Positions 45,333-58,740 of a stretch of DNA of 64,000 nucleotides are shown here, piece after piece (positions within the stretch are counted from its first letter, which is position 1; each line of letters opens with the position of its first letter). The notes under the pieces are model-generated. The model did no database searches. It saw only the letters and a list, made by a program, of their open reading frames with translations, and was not told where the DNA came from. The stretch comes from Moniliella sp. 'wahieum' (lineage: Eukaryota > Basidiomycota > Moniliellomycetes > Moniliellales > Moniliellaceae), in the NCBI GenBank assembly GCA_003971905.1, contig RSEE01000093.1:186001-250000 (forward strand), read 5' to 3'. A program made the translations under genes and the position numbers.

Positions 45333-48300
45333 TTAAGCTAGAACGCATTTCTACGAATCGAAGCAGATATAGATAGGTACATTATAGGAGTTGAGGGGGG
45401 CGCTGCGCAACAAGTGTCCATTCGCGTGTGGGTAGCAGGCTGCGGGCGGATTCAGGGGGTATATACGGATCCGGACACGCCGGGAAGACGTCCCTGCGTC
45501 AACAAAGGCCGTATTACTAGGGAACTGTGGAATTTGGTACCCTACTGTTAATGCGAGCGGAGTATTCGTAGCTTTCCAACGCTCTTTCGAGCCAACTCGA
45601 TTCTAACCCTCTCAGAGAGCGACAACTGCTACTGCTAATGATGTAAAAGGGGAGAGCCATGCAGGGCGACTAGCACCGTCAAGAAATCGATGTATGCCAG
45701 GGTACAATACCAGAACCAGAACGGCATCGTGATAGCATCGCCCAAGTACGAAACCATTGTCACACGGAAAGGAAAGCATCATCATCCTCATCTTCATCAT
45801 CCAAAACGAAGATAAGAAAAGCTTCGCAACAGAGAAACAAAACAACGATTCACGATACTGTACAAAGGGGAATCCGTAATCCGTATAGCCGGTAACAGCG
45901 TTGTATATCGATCTTCAATGCACCTCCTCTCCCATGGGAATAATGAGGAAAACAAGAGAAGAAGAGCAACAACGGTATCTACCTACCCCGCAACCGACGG
46001 TCTCCGCGTGGGTGTGCGAGCGAGCACCTCGTAGAAGAATAGCCGTCCAGAACCGCAGAAGTCTCAGAAAGACTAGCGCTCAGCCTGGGCGGAGAGTTTA
46101 AGCGCTGAGAGCATATATGCCAGCTATTCCTCTATATACGATCCCAACCCGCGGGCCAAAAGCAATGGTGGCAACCGGATCGAATGCCAAAACCTATATA
46201 AAAGGCCAATCCCGTCCAATCATTAGTCCGTATCTATAGCCTCACATGTCACATGAACAACAAGTTGTTCCAGAAACGTTCTGGTTCGTTCTCTAATATC
46301 AGTACAATAGTCACCATGATATGCTTATAGTGTTCAACGTTCAACGTTTAACCTCCCATTGCTCGTTATTGAGTGTAATGTTTAGAATCGACATCTGCCG
46401 TTAACTGTGGTATAATATGGTAGAGTATAGTCCGTGTTCAGACGGTGAGTACTATGGATGCGCATTCGCTAGCACATTTCGGATGTCTGTCCGAAAGGCG
46501 CATCAGTGATGCTCAACTTTTTAATGTGCTAGTATACTATACGACACACCCCTTCCCGGGCCAGCACCACGCCCTGAAGAAGGGGCCAGGGGTGATGATA
46601 CTAGTATCATTGCGGGGGGACTTCTGTTGTTGACTGCCAGTATGTTGCGCCTATCGATACCGGAACTGGTACTACTGCTTTTGAGAAACCCAACAATTCA
46701 TGTTGATGACTTGTTTATGTGGAACTTCTCCGTGTTCTATAGGACACAGCGCGGAACAAAAACAGTATATTGATCTAACCTCTGGGCCTTAGGCTTAGTC
46801 CTTATTTTCAGTATATCGGGGCATTGTTGGTCATCTGTTGTTTGAGAATCTCTCCCCCCCCTCCACGGTACTCGTCCTCATCCGTCAGTATAAGAACTGC
46901 CCAAGGGAGAAGATAAAAGATCGGTGGGGAAATACTTCGCAAGCTGTCTTGCTTCTCCACGCTCTGCGGTGACACGCGGTTTCGGTTACGGGATGGGTTT
47001 TACAGTGGAGAGACGGTCGTCTATAAAGAACAGGGAGGGTCGGAGATATCTTGACTGTATATAGGTGTGCGTGACATGTGACATGAGATCCTCGAACGCA
47101 CATGATCTCTTCCGCTTGCTGTTGATTAGATAGATAGGGCACGTGCCGGTTGATGAAGTGATATTATACACAGATTGTTATGAGACGAAGAGATATCCAT
47201 AGAGATCAGTAGGAGATCACAGCAAAGGATTATTTGGGTCGTATTTCACTTTTGCTTGACGGGTGCAGGGGGGAGAAAAGAGGGCTAATTTCTCACACAG
47301 TATGCAATCAAGAAAAGATAGAATGAAGAACAGAGGCATGTGTGTGGAAACACTGAAAGAGGGGAGATATACAGAGAGCGAGGTGTAGACAACATGTGCG
47401 TGCCAACAGCGAGAAGAGTGACCAAGAGATCTGCCATTACTTTGACCCAACCCAACCGAGTGTTTCAACAACCAACAGACCGGACAAACAGATGGGATTC
47501 TGATTCGACGCACCCCCCGGTCTCTCCTATTCCATCACCGTGCTAATCGGGGTACCATATAGATTGTACAATTCCAGTGGAAACAGAGCAGAGAGTGATT
47601 CGGATCTCTCCCGTGAGTGAGAGCAAAGAAAGCCTGTCATAGTCAGGGCTAAGGCGAGGAAGGTCAGAGTCGAGAGACTAGGTCAAGGGATGTAGCAATC
47701 GTTCGTGGAGGGGAAGAAGCAAGAATAGAGTACATGGTGCGAAGTGGAAGAAACAGGGAAGAAGCGAAACGTACGTGCTGACGAAGAAATTGGAAATGGG
47801 AGCCAGACCAGCGAAACTATGACAAACCCCCACCTTACAAACGATGGTCCGCGGTCGCCCCTATCGTGGCAAACCAGAGAGGCTGTGGAAATGAAGAAGG
47901 ATGTGATTTCCGGATTGATACCAGCCAGGTCTGCTCGATACGTATATTATAGTAGACGAGCAGAGGGTTGTATGAATGAGAGTGCTCTTCTGATCGACAG
48001 AAGGTACTGACGGCTATATATTATAGAGTCAAAATCTCGTGTTCACAGCATTTTCGCCCCAATTGAAGGACGCTGATCCACCAAGGGAATAACGCCTCCT
48101 TTCAGTTTTATATAGAAGGAAGGGTTAGACGTAGCGTTCCCCCTGTCCCAGCCTTAAGCTCTGCCAATGAAATGGACGTACTCTAGAAGGAATGGTGAGG
48201 AACCTCTTTTGCTCAGTTGTGAAATGGGACAATTGTAGAAGAGAGAAGAGGACAATTTCGACCACACCAAAGAGTGGCATTCTGCATCTCGCGATCGGGT

Positions 48301-51300
48301 CAATACTCGGCTTTCTTTTTCAAAAACTGCGGGAGAGAAGAGCTCAAAAGGGGAGAGACAAACTGTTTTGCATTTTCCCGATGAACAACTCACAAGCTCT
48401 CTACCCAAAGCGAAGAGTTTTTCGCCGTCTGGATGGCAGAGCAGACCTCCAGCACCAAAAGGAGATGTATGAAATGACTGTGAACACATATTCTTGTAGC
48501 TGTCGAACAGGAAACTCGAATGCTAACAGGAATCAAAAACGACTGACAACTATAACGACTCTGCTGTAAGGAACCCTGCGCAGGAATGCGTACCCACCAA
48601 GCCTTTTCAGCCAGATCTCGTGAGAGGAAGCTATACATTACCGACAGAGCATTATCCGCTTTTTGGATCCGTGTATACAATACGGGGTAGGAAGAGTTTT
48701 TGTATTCTCTTTTACAGCAGACAATGACTTGTTTTTCTGATTTTTGCGCCTCACAGAGTGACGGACGAGATCCGATCGCCATCGACACGATCGCCCGTCT
48801 CCACCACAGCATCAATGCTCTAGTGCACCACCTGGACTGCATTTATCCGATTCGCTATATTACCACGGCAAACGGTTGTCGCATGTCAGGGCGGATGATG
48901 TGGGTGAGTTTTGTCTGTCGTTCTATGGACGTCTTCGCGATTGCTCCAAGGTGGGCGGGAAAGTGCATCAAATGGTAGAGGTGGAGCAGCACACAACGGT
49001 GGTGCGTCTTTTGTTTTCAGCGATGAACCCCAAGTATCCGGCCCTCTTCTCCCGAAGATGTTCTCATGTTTCGTCGTAGTGACCTATAGGGTGGACGCTC
49101 AACAAAAATCCTTCCGTTACCAGGGGCATTCCCGACGCCAATCCGCTTTTCTATAACGCAGGAAAGGGAGGCGAATTCGACCATAATGTATCGAATCGCC
49201 AGGAAAGAGGAGCTGAGGACTTGTTCATGGCTGTGATACTACCGAAATCTCCATCATGAGACTGATGACTCTCACATGGTACCCATAAGTGGGAAATCAA
49301 GTGACGAACGGGCACTGCGGGCAGGCTTTTAGCTATGGCCATTAACAAGTCCTAAGGGCACGGACTCACCACTCAACGGAGTACTGAGTATACTGCGTAA
49401 TATTGAATCTCGGTCACCTCCTCCATCCCCCCTTTACCCTCGATCGTTTCTATTTGCTCCCTGTTGTGCGTCTCCCTCACGGCATTATATTGCCGTTGGA
49501 TCTAGTAGTCGGGGGCTTCGCCGAATCGTCTCTTTGTTTTTATCAGTATGATGAGGTCTCATCAGCTGCATCAACGAGGAGAAAGAACAACGCCTATTAT
49601 ACGAGCAGCATCAGTAAAACCCGCTCGGGTTGCTGAGCCGATGACGGAAGGCGTTGATGAGGCTGTGGAGTCTATGAGGAGGGTGCTGTGGAGGGAACTG
49701 AGGATAGTATTGATGAACTCATGTAGCCGATGCAATGGACGGTGTTGAACGTTGACGTACGTGAACGTTGAACATAGAACGCTGAACGTTATCATTGGCC
49801 TGAGGGGTCCTCTACACCCACCGGCTCCTCTAACGGCCTACACTGCTGTAATATTATGATTTCCCGTTCTACAATAATACAAGTCTGGATTATAACCTAA
49901 CCCATCCCATCCACTTGGTGCTAAAAGCCGAGGAGAGGGCGAATGTCCGTGGCGTTAAGAAGATTCGATCGGCCTTGCTCGTTCTGCGATACTAAACGTA
50001 CGTTAACTACCAGGCACTGCACAGCCCCGGCCGACCAACCACATGCAGCCCAACACACATCTCCGACCCCCCCTCTCCGTGCCTTATAGCCTCAGGCCTG
50101 AGCCTGAGGGCGTCGTGCACGCGACTGGGTTCCCGCCATCTGGCCAAGAGGGGTCGCGCTGCCAGCTGCATGCGTTGCGCCAGTGCCCACGCACACTTGC
50201 GCACTGTGTGAAGCGGAGAGCAAGGGCAGATATCGTCGGCAATATATAGATCGCCAGTGGCCTTCTCTTCGGAGATTGGGCAGCTCAGATGTATCAGGTC
50301 TCAGGCCCTTAAGCCTTAGGCCTTAGGTCTCCAGGCCAGATCCCACACACCACCCCAGCCCCCCCCTGAGCCCGAGGTTCTTGCTGCTGTTGGATTCGGC
50401 TGTGGGCGAGACAAGCGGGGCTGGACGTTGGCAGGCCTCAGGGGCAAGAGTGTTGTTGGCGACGGTAATAAGGCGGTAATGCACACTGATTGGATATTGA
50501 TGCCTTTAATTTGTTTCGACAGGCAGTAGTGCGTCAGCGTCGTCCTTGAGTCCAGACGCGGCGTCGCCTCTAAGCCCCCCACGGTCCCTTATGAAGATCT
50601 CAAGCCTCAGGGCCTCAGGCTTCAAGCTTCAAATGCCAACAAGGACTGAAAATCGAACGCTGCTAGTAGGGAGTAGGTCCAGGGACAGGCGTTCTCCGTG
50701 GCTCTCGGCATGGATATTGGCGTCTGACCGTACTGAAGGGTACTGAGCTCTACCAAGCACTGTACTGAGTTACTGATTTTGACCACTGGACGACTGTCGA
50801 CCGGCGACCGGCGGCCGACGCCCGGGGTGCCCATGTTCTAGGCGTGTGTGAAGCTTGAAGCAGGCCAATTCAAGGGGAGGTGGTATAGGGGGGCAGGTGC
50901 GCTTGGCTGGCTTGGCCGGTTTGCCGTTCCGGCGCGCTGTATACGTAGGTGCGTACTAAACGAGGTGACGCATGACGTGCGATGCATGATGCCACTCCAG
51001 CCGAAGGTCACATCAACACTACGTTGTGTTCATTCAACTGAACGTTCCATTCAGAATTGCTCAAAACCGATTAACGACCAGGCGCTCAGCTTGCTCATGC
51101 TGCGCTCAGCACTGGACTGAGCGTCCTGAGTAACCAATAACTGAGCCTGCGCTACCTTTTTGCTGTGGCGGGATTAAGGCCTAAGGAGTAGCGATCGGGT
51201 GGTGGAGAAACAACAGGCGCTCGGGCTGTGTGTTGACACACACGCCCCCCTTCATGCTTCAAGCTTCAAGCGTCAGCGCCAGCGCTTCAGCCTCCTCCAA

Positions 51301-51779
51301 AGTACCTACATACCTGGTTAGCCGCTTCCAATGCACTATGCCCCTCGAATCCATCCATGCAGCCATCCATTCTAGATCCAGGGCAGCCGTCCCAGTGCAC
51401 ATCCACAACAGCTGTGACCAGCCTGCGACCCCGGCTGGCCAGGCCCGGTTACTCAGGACTAACATCCGTGCCAGTACTCAGGTCAGGCCGGCCAGGGCTC
51501 ACACGTTCCCAAGACAATTCTCCAAAGCAATAACATACAGCAGCCCTAGATCAAAACAGAGATTTTTTCTGATGGTACAGTCAACATGTGGTAGCTGGGG
51601 GTAGTGAGCCTAGTAGAAACATGTCGGAGAGCAGGTGGGGGGGGGGGAATGCGTCGCGGGCGCAGGTATTCAGAAAGGAGAAAAGGGCAAGGGAAGAGAG
51701 AGATGAAGAGGGTATCGTCACGTTCCTGGCTGAGCCATGCTGGGAGCAACTGAGCTGTCGACTCAGCTCGCCAGGCTAT
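45333..51779. other. Gene-poor stretch 3
   Basis: About 6.4 kb with no supportable gene. It is AT-richer with short unrelated frames. It holds TCAACGT twice at 46334-46347, dispersed ACGTTGA words near 49740-49790, mixed TCA heptads at 51259-51279 and an 11-G run near 51637-51647. Open frames near 48192 and 48700 have no recognisable similarity. Confidence 0.5.
51259..51279. repeat. Mixed-core heptad array (AGCT, AGCG, GCGC)
   Basis: TCA-AGCT, TCA-AGCG, TCA-GCGC in continuous 7-bp register. Confidence 0.8.
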
Positions 51780-53471
51780 CCAACGTGAATACGTCTCTTG
51801 GGTCCAGCATCGCCGGACAATCGTCGTGCCAGTGGCTGGATCAGCTTGGTGGGGAAAGGGAGCAATGCCGGGGACGAAGTGGGTGAGCTTGTGCGACTCG
51901 GAATCGGTTGGTGTAGCACCGTCCCCGGGGCAGGATACCGTTCCGGCATCACGTCATTCGGTACCGTAGAAAGGGAGGTGGTGCACCAACCAATCCAGGT
52001 GCCGAGGCATCGCAGCCGGGACCATTTGCAGTGCCCGGGGGCAAACCCCAGGGGGCGGTACTGGTCAGGCAGCGGGGGAAGGCGCAGGTGGCTGGGGGAG
52101 AGGCGTCGATGGCACGGCCAAGGCTTGAGGAGAGGAGGCGGCGGAGAGATAGGCAACCATGTTCTGGTGCATAAAGTTGCGAATGGTAGCCATCTGCATT
52201 TGCATCTGCACGTACGTGTCGACGAGTTTGCGGGGCAACAGGCAGGGTCAAGCCAGTCGTTCGTGGACGAAGACATGAGCCAGGTCTGGGGGAGTCAACT
52301 CGGCCGCGGCGCTGAGGGGTACGGTTTGGCCAAGTCCGCCTTGCCCACCGATCCCATCGTCTGGTACCCACCACGTCCATCTGAAGCTGGGGGTCACAGC
52401 GGTAGGGACATTGACGGATGGGGGGGGAAGGGAAGGGCCTCGTCGAGAAGGTGGAATGGGACGAAGGACTCAGGAGCGGGAGAGAATCGATCGCAGTGGT
52501 TCCGGACGAGGAAAAGGATGCCGAGGTAGGGATGAACCCAAGGAAGACGCGATGGTATCCGATGGAGGGTGGTTCCTTCGGAGCTTGCCCCGTTCGAGGT
52601 AAAGGTACCGCTCGAGGTGGGTGAAGAGGTTGAAGGAGAGGCCTGAGGATACGGGTGAAATAGAGGGGCCGCCATTGGCGAGCCAAGTTGAATGTCCCTG
52701 ACACCGTTTGTAGCCCTGTCGGGTTGGAACAAGGGTTGGTGGGAGAGGTCAGGCTATTCAGCGAGATTCGCAATGCTTGAACCTGGAAAGACACAGCGAT
52801 GCTGCCGAGCCAGGTTCAAAAGCCGCGTATGGCCATCGTCGGGGGAAGCGCTGCCGGTCTCATTGGCCGATTCGGGCGTAGACGCAGTAAAAGCTGTGGA
52901 GGTAGCGGCAGTGCCAGCAGTAGCCTCTTTGCTTGCCTCCAGGGGTTACGGCGGGCAAATTTGGCACAGCGTGCGCATTTTTATTTTCGGTACATGACAT
53001 GCAAGCTGCGTATTCCAGGCCATGAGGTCAATGACAGGTCAAGGAGGAGGAGGGTTGAAGGATCAGGGGCTGGGGGGGGGGGAAACGTACCCTGTTGTGC
53101 TTGCGCAGCTGGCCGACAACTAGGCTTGCCCTCCGGAAGACGTCCTTGTGGAGGCGAGCGTGGCGCACGAGCGAGTCGTGGCGGCTAAACGTCTTGCTGC
53201 AGCAGGGGCACTGGAAGGGACGGTAGTCCACATGGCGGTATTCATGGCGCTGGAGGTGGAGCAGACGGGCAAAAGAGCGTCCGCATTCTTTGCATACAAA
53301 CTGGCGCGAAGGCGACGCACTTGCTGCCGAGGCGGATGCTGCGCCGGCACCACTGGAGGCCAAGCCGTCACTGCTGCGACGGCGGCGGTGGCGGCGGGGG
53401 TTTGCGCCGGAGCCAGTGGCGGGGGCAGGGGGTGGCCCGGACGGGAAGGCAGGGTCACTGTGGGTGTCCAT
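51780..53471 (-). CDS. C2H2 zinc-finger regulator A
   Basis: Starts MDTHSDPAFPSGPPPAP at 53471 with a basic linker (NPRRHRRRRSSDG). Two adjacent C2H2 fingers follow: FVCKECGRSFARLLHLQRH and FQCPCCSKTFSRHDSLVRH, joined by an EYRHVDYRP linker. An 85-nt intron (53006-53090, GTACGT...ATACGCAG) follows. The next exon opens ACMSCTE and, one indel later, CARCAKFARR: a second Cys cluster C-x2-C-x5-C-x2-C shared with regulator B. The rest is a long Ser/Pro/Gly-rich tail with a QMQMQMATIRNFMHQ segment, broken by several frameshifts to about 51780. Probably a nuclear DNA-binding transcription factor. The 3' limit is uncertain. Confidence 0.65.
53006..53090 (-). other. Intron in zinc-finger regulator A
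   Basis: Minus-strand GTACGTTTCCC...GAATACGCAG, 85 nt. The exon boundary before ACMSC matches that of regulator B. The phase is off by one base, probably an indel. Confidence 0.6.
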
Positions 53472-54310
53472 GACGAGGGGCGGTGAAAGCGGTGGCGGGC
53501 GGGCGGAAGGGCGTGCGGGGGTGAGCACGTTGAGCGAGAAAGGGCGCGGGGGTATATATGAAAACCCCTCGTCCCGTCGTGCTCAACTCTGGGTTTCGAC
53601 ACACGGCCCTCGTGCCGCACCGCCCCGGGTGCGGACGCTCCCCCGTGGTGCTGCTCGTTCTTTGGGCCGTACCAATGGCCCACTGCCCCGTGCTGGCCGC
53701 GGCCAGCGGCCTGTTTTCTCTTTGCGCTGCTCGGCGCCGCTCGCTCTCTCGCAGGTACGTACCAGCGTTTAGCGCTTCTGGGCGCCTAGCCTCCAGCAGC
53801 TTAAGCCCGCCGCAGCGTGCATTGTGCATTAGTATTAGTTGCCGTCCAAGACTAACGCGCACCGCGTAACGTCTACTGCGCATCCCGACGAAGCTGGTTG
53901 CAGCGGGGACGGGGGCAGTGTCGCGTGCTGCGCCTCAGCGCCCCGGCTGAGCATGCGGGTGGCGTGCCGAGGCCGGGGGCGCACACAGGCAGCACACGCC
54001 CTGCACTGTGCCGCGATGCCTTGCCACCGCAGCACGCCGCAGGGGTGGGCGCGGCGCTGAGGCTCCGTCGGCACGCGTCACATATCATACGTCATGCACA
54101 TGCGTCATTCGTCACAGGTGACACATGTCACAGCGGAGGTCCACGTACCAACGGGCAGGGCGCTCCGCGGTAAAAAGCGGGTACAGCAGGCACAGCGTCC
54201 AGCGTCCAGCCGCACGCAGCCAACGCCGAGGTTGAAATTTGAAGCTGGAAGGGGCACAGGGTGGCTGGTGGCGGGCGGCCACGAGTCAGCGCGAGCGCTC
54301 AGCCCTTCGG

Positions 54311-54337
54311 TCAAGCTGCAAGCTTCAAGCTTCAAGG
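54311..54337. repeat. TCAAGCT heptad array
   Basis: TCAAGCT, GCAAGCT, TCAAGCT, TCAAGG in continuous register (one first-base variant). Confidence 0.85.
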
Positions 54338-54982
54338 GGCGCCAGGAGTGCCTGTATGCGTGGCTGACTAAAACATCCCAGCGCCAGTGCCTGGCCTGGC
54401 TGCAAGCATGCGTATTACGTGGGTAGCGTTACGTCGGGAACAAGCGTAGGACGACACTGCCGCTGTGCCTTCCCCGCACTCGGCGTATGCTCTGGGGTGC
54501 GCCAGGGTGCTGGCCTCTTGTGGCATTTGAAATCGGACGCAGCTGCCAGAGCGTATGCGCCTGTTGCATGTTACGGGGGCTGACAGACTGGCGTGAGATG
54601 ATTGATGCACATGGTAGGCCTCGCCTGTACAGGCAGCTAGCAAAGGTGGCTGGATGCAGGATGTTGGATGCTGTTCGGATGTGCGATCTGAGATCGGATG
54701 CATGATCCAGGGCCAGCGCTCCAGCGCGTTTGTATGTTGGTGCTGGTTTGGTGCCACCTGCTGTCATACACAGTTCGACCATTTTTGTCCATGTCAGGCC
54801 TCGGGTTGCTCATGACATGCATCAGCTGAGCGGCACCGTGGCAGCTGCTGTAACCAGGCTGCGTCCGGCGTAAAGCTGTACCCCTGCCGCTTGCGTCCCC
54901 CCTGGCGAGGGCCCAAGCGTCAGTGAGAGGGTGGCAAACCAGCATCCTGGCTCCGTAGCGCTCACATGCTCAGGGCGACCTG

Positions 54983-54996
54983 TGACATGTGACCGG
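54983..54996. repeat. Mixed-core heptad pair (CATG, CCGG)
   Basis: TGACATG directly followed in register by TGACCGG. Confidence 0.75.
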
Positions 54997-55361
54997 TGCC
55001 CTGTATATACATGTCGCACCAATGCATCAATCATCAGTTCCTTCTCGTATCTCTCTCGATGGGACCTGCGAGACGGAGAAAACGCAGAGGACAGAGAGCG
55101 AACACAGGCGAGAGCAGTTTCCGCGTCTCTCTCGGCCTCGGCAGCCTCGGCCTCGGCATCGAGTCTTCTCGGGCAAATCAAAACACATGCCTGCCGTCGC
55201 GATAAATGTGGCATCTCCATCCTAGCACAAACCCATTCGCGTCAAATGGCGCATGTCACATGTTGTCACACTGCATGGCGTCACTCACCAGGCCTCAGAT
55301 GCTAGTCGCCAATTGCCAGGTACTACTGAATCAAAAATGACAATCGTCGCCCACGGTTACG

Positions 55362-55416
55362 TCACGCGTCACGCTAATGCCGCTGCGATACAAGCGTTAC
55401 CGTTACGCGTTACGCG
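55362..55416. repeat. CGCG-core heptads
   Basis: TCACGCG-TCACGC at 55362-55374 and TTACGCG twice at 55403-55416. Confidence 0.85.
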
Positions 55417-58400
55417 CAGGTAAGAACAGACGTTAAATTTTAAACGTGTCAACGCGTAACGCGCAGAACGTCTGACCACATGCCCAGCCCCTTGTCCCTG
55501 CCAACTGCATCCTGCACATCGGCACGATCCAGCTCCAGGGGCACATCCATCTTCCAATGCCCATGCTCAGGGGCACCTGGGAGAGCCCACGAAATCCAGC
55601 TTAGTAGCACTGTGCGTCGGTGATGTGACCGTGCGGGATAGCAGGAAGAAATGTGTGGGATATGGTACCGGCGCAACATACACCAGCGTACACCTTTGTC
55701 TTACATGTTACAAACGAGAGCAACATGAGAAGCAAGCCACCGCCTAGCTCGCTGGGGCCGGTCACGATAGGCCACTAGGTCACTACTCAGCCGGTCAGGT
55801 TATCTCTCCTCAGGACCTCGCAGGCCCTCAAAAACCAAGGACGGCCAGGCTGGTCAGAGGCTGCCTCACAGGCCTCAGGTAACCAACAAAAAAAACGAAT
55901 GTGTGTGTGAATTATTGACAGGCCCGCGCGTCAAGGTGGCGCTAGACTCCCCCCTTTTTCCCTGTGGTGTGTCGGAGTACCAACACCTGCACCAGCACGC
56001 ATCAGGGGCCTCACACGCGTCACGGGGCTTCACATATATATCAGCTACAGGATAAACCCGCCGTGTCAATGCAAAAGCGGCTTTTACGAGCTTAATTAGC
56101 TGCCGGCGATCATCGATCAAAATTCAATGCGTGTTGTCTTCCGTTTACCTTTACCGGTCCACAGACCACGGCGGCAATACGATGTGGGAGCGGAGAAGTG
56201 AAAGCGGCGAAGCGGAGACCGAAACCAAGGCTGGCACCGAAGTGAAAGGTGGCAACGGAAGCGGAATCAAACTTGCCGTGTCACGTGCCTGTCTCGCATT
56301 CTTTGTATGCTCTTCTAAGATCTAAGCGCTAGTAAGCCACGACGCCGTTCCGAGTCCCCCAGGAAGCAGATGATCGACGGAACTGAGGGTGTTTCTGCTG
56401 CTGATCGACATGGACTACGGAACGGTGGAGGATGGAACGGTAACGCGCTGGAGACTTGTGCGGGAACAGTCCTGGGCGCACCCATGACAGTTCCTCACGG
56501 ACTTTCCCCGATAGGCAGGAAACGAGAGGAGGGGACAAGAGGGGGAGAGAAAAGGAGGGGGGAGAGGCCAACAGGAAGACTTCTGTTGTGCGTGGCCATG
56601 TAGTGCCCCAGCAGCGAGATCTCGCCTGCAATTTTCTGCTTCATATTTTCTTCTCTGGGCCTCAATGCGTTTGGTGCCGCGCCTGCAAAGAGAAGAGCAG
56701 GAGGTGCATACGGTGTATTATAGAAGAACAGAGATCAGGCACTGGTGGTGCAGTATTGCATTGCACATGAACTACGCGTGGAGTCTATGACGGTGGCTTC
56801 ACCTTAGGACACAACAGGGGAATAGTGTCGGGGTAAATAGCGAGGAGTCAATGGTCGACAATGACAAGGGTATGTGTATCCCCACGCGCCTGGACGAGGA
56901 AAATGTGGACGACAATGAGGTAAAGTCAAACGAGAAGAGCGAGAGACTAGTCTAGATGAAGTAGTGGCCAATCGCAATTTGAGGCGGAGCAATGACTCGG
57001 GACGGATGACTTGGAGTACAAAGCCATGAGGGCAGTTCCAGAGTGACATCCCTACCTCAGAAGCGTTCAAAACGGGTAAGGAGTGGTAGAATGAGAGTGC
57101 TGGAAGCTGGAGGATTAACGCCAAATACCACAGTTGGCGTGGGGGTTACATCAGAGGCCTGAATCATCAACAGTATCACGCGGCATGATGGTATTGGGCG
57201 AGGTGACACTGTTGGGGGCTCGGTGCGGAGGAATAATAAGGGTATACTACTAGCTGGAGTCGGTGGAGAAACGAAGAGATCGCACCCGGTTCGTCTCGGA
57301 AGATATATAGATACCTTTAGCGCCCACCCAAGAGGGACTCAGCTTCCAATAAGTCCGTGCAATCGACGAAAGATGATATGTGCATGTGGAATACTTCTGG
57401 GGAACGAGAGGGGCACCATGAAAGCTCCAGCGTAAGAGTATCAGGACAAGTGGCCTGTGTTATTAGTGTCAATGCCTTCACTGTGCACATAACCTCCCAT
57501 TGCTACTATATTTGGGTTGGTGGTGAAGATGAAGATGGATAGATGACATTTCTGATGTCATGTTGAATGCAGATATGTGGTTGGTCGCCTCAAATAACGA
57601 TCAACTAATGGTGGGTCCAGGTTTCAGCACCGACTCACGCCAACAAGGCCACAGAGGCCTCTCGAGATTCCCAACAAACCCTTTCTTCTGGTGACGTTTA
57701 TTGCATGCAGCGCCACAGCGCCAAATGAAGATCCAGGAAATGAGTCAAGAACAGCGCAAGAACATCAACGAGGCATATGGCCGCCATGTGCCTGAGCACA
57801 GCAAACTGCGGCCAACTACACTTGACTTTACTCCATGCCGACAGCCAGGTGCCTTGAGAGCTCGCCGACAGCCATCAGGTCCCGATCGGCCTCCACATCA
57901 TCCGTCCCTGGGCCGTTCCTCTCTCGCACACAGCACCCCGCCAAGAGTGTGATCTGGTGTTACCGCTTCAGCACATCATGGCTTGTGCGTTCCCGCTCCC
58001 ATCCAAGGCTGGCGCACTGCAGACTGTGCGGGAGCCGATCCGATATCATGTGCGCGCATCCCGGACACTCATGTTCTCACTGATCCCACCGAGGAGGAAT
58101 TATGAGAGAGAGGAAAGACGTGGAAGGAAAGAAGGAAGGCCACAGGCATACGGCCGATCATGTCGATCATGGGAGAGGGAATGTTCGGAGGATCGGGGAT
58201 GGAGTGAATCACACTCTGACTCAGGTACCAACGAGGACAAATGTGTCCCGAAAAAGGTGGTACACGAGGAGACAGCAAAAACGCCTGCGTGGAACATCAG
58301 TGGGGGCGCCGCATCTACTGTTTCATCAGCTGCATCATGCATCAGTAACAGCAATGCGCCAAGAGCGCCAAGAGTCAGATACGACTAAGAATGTGTCATT

Positions 58401-58609
58401 CTTTCCCCAGAGGTCATGTTTGATGGCACATGCCAGTGGGCGCTATAGCGGCAGCCTATAGGCTGCCACGGAGGTTGCCAGTAAATTGTTTGGGCATCCG
58501 AGGAAAATCTCATCATCGAAGAGTCTCATTCTGGGGTGCGGCCTTCCGTCTCCGTTCTCGACCCCCCCCTCTGTTTGCGCCCTCGCAGCGGGTTGTCATA
58601 CTTTGGCTG

Positions 58610-58740
58610 ATATCTCGGTCCCACCATTTCCAATTTTTTCGCGTCCCGCGAGCGTCTCGCTCTTTCCTTGTTTCTTGTTCCGCTTTTCCTCATGTCTTTT
58701 GCTCTTGTTTTGCCACGAACGATTTAATCTCGACTCTGGT
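58610..58740. repeat. Diverged copy of the Helitron-flanking sequence
   Basis: Aligns by eye with 38898-39010, just upstream of the helicase remnant. Both share TTTGGC-GATxTC, CATTTCCAATTT, GAGCGTCTCG, CTTTCC-TGTTTCTT and CACGAACGATT in order. The helicase itself does not follow here, so this is a truncated copy or a separate element family. Confidence 0.55.

Noticed and set aside
48192..48842. Opposing open frames of 125 and 150 codons
   Set aside because: No similarity recognised; both are basic, Cys/Ser-rich and AT-biased like random sequence.
57701..58388. Overlapping open frames that could be an effector or transposase gene
   Set aside because: No conserved domain, no consistent frame, no introns with matching phase, and composition like the surrounding gene-poor DNA.
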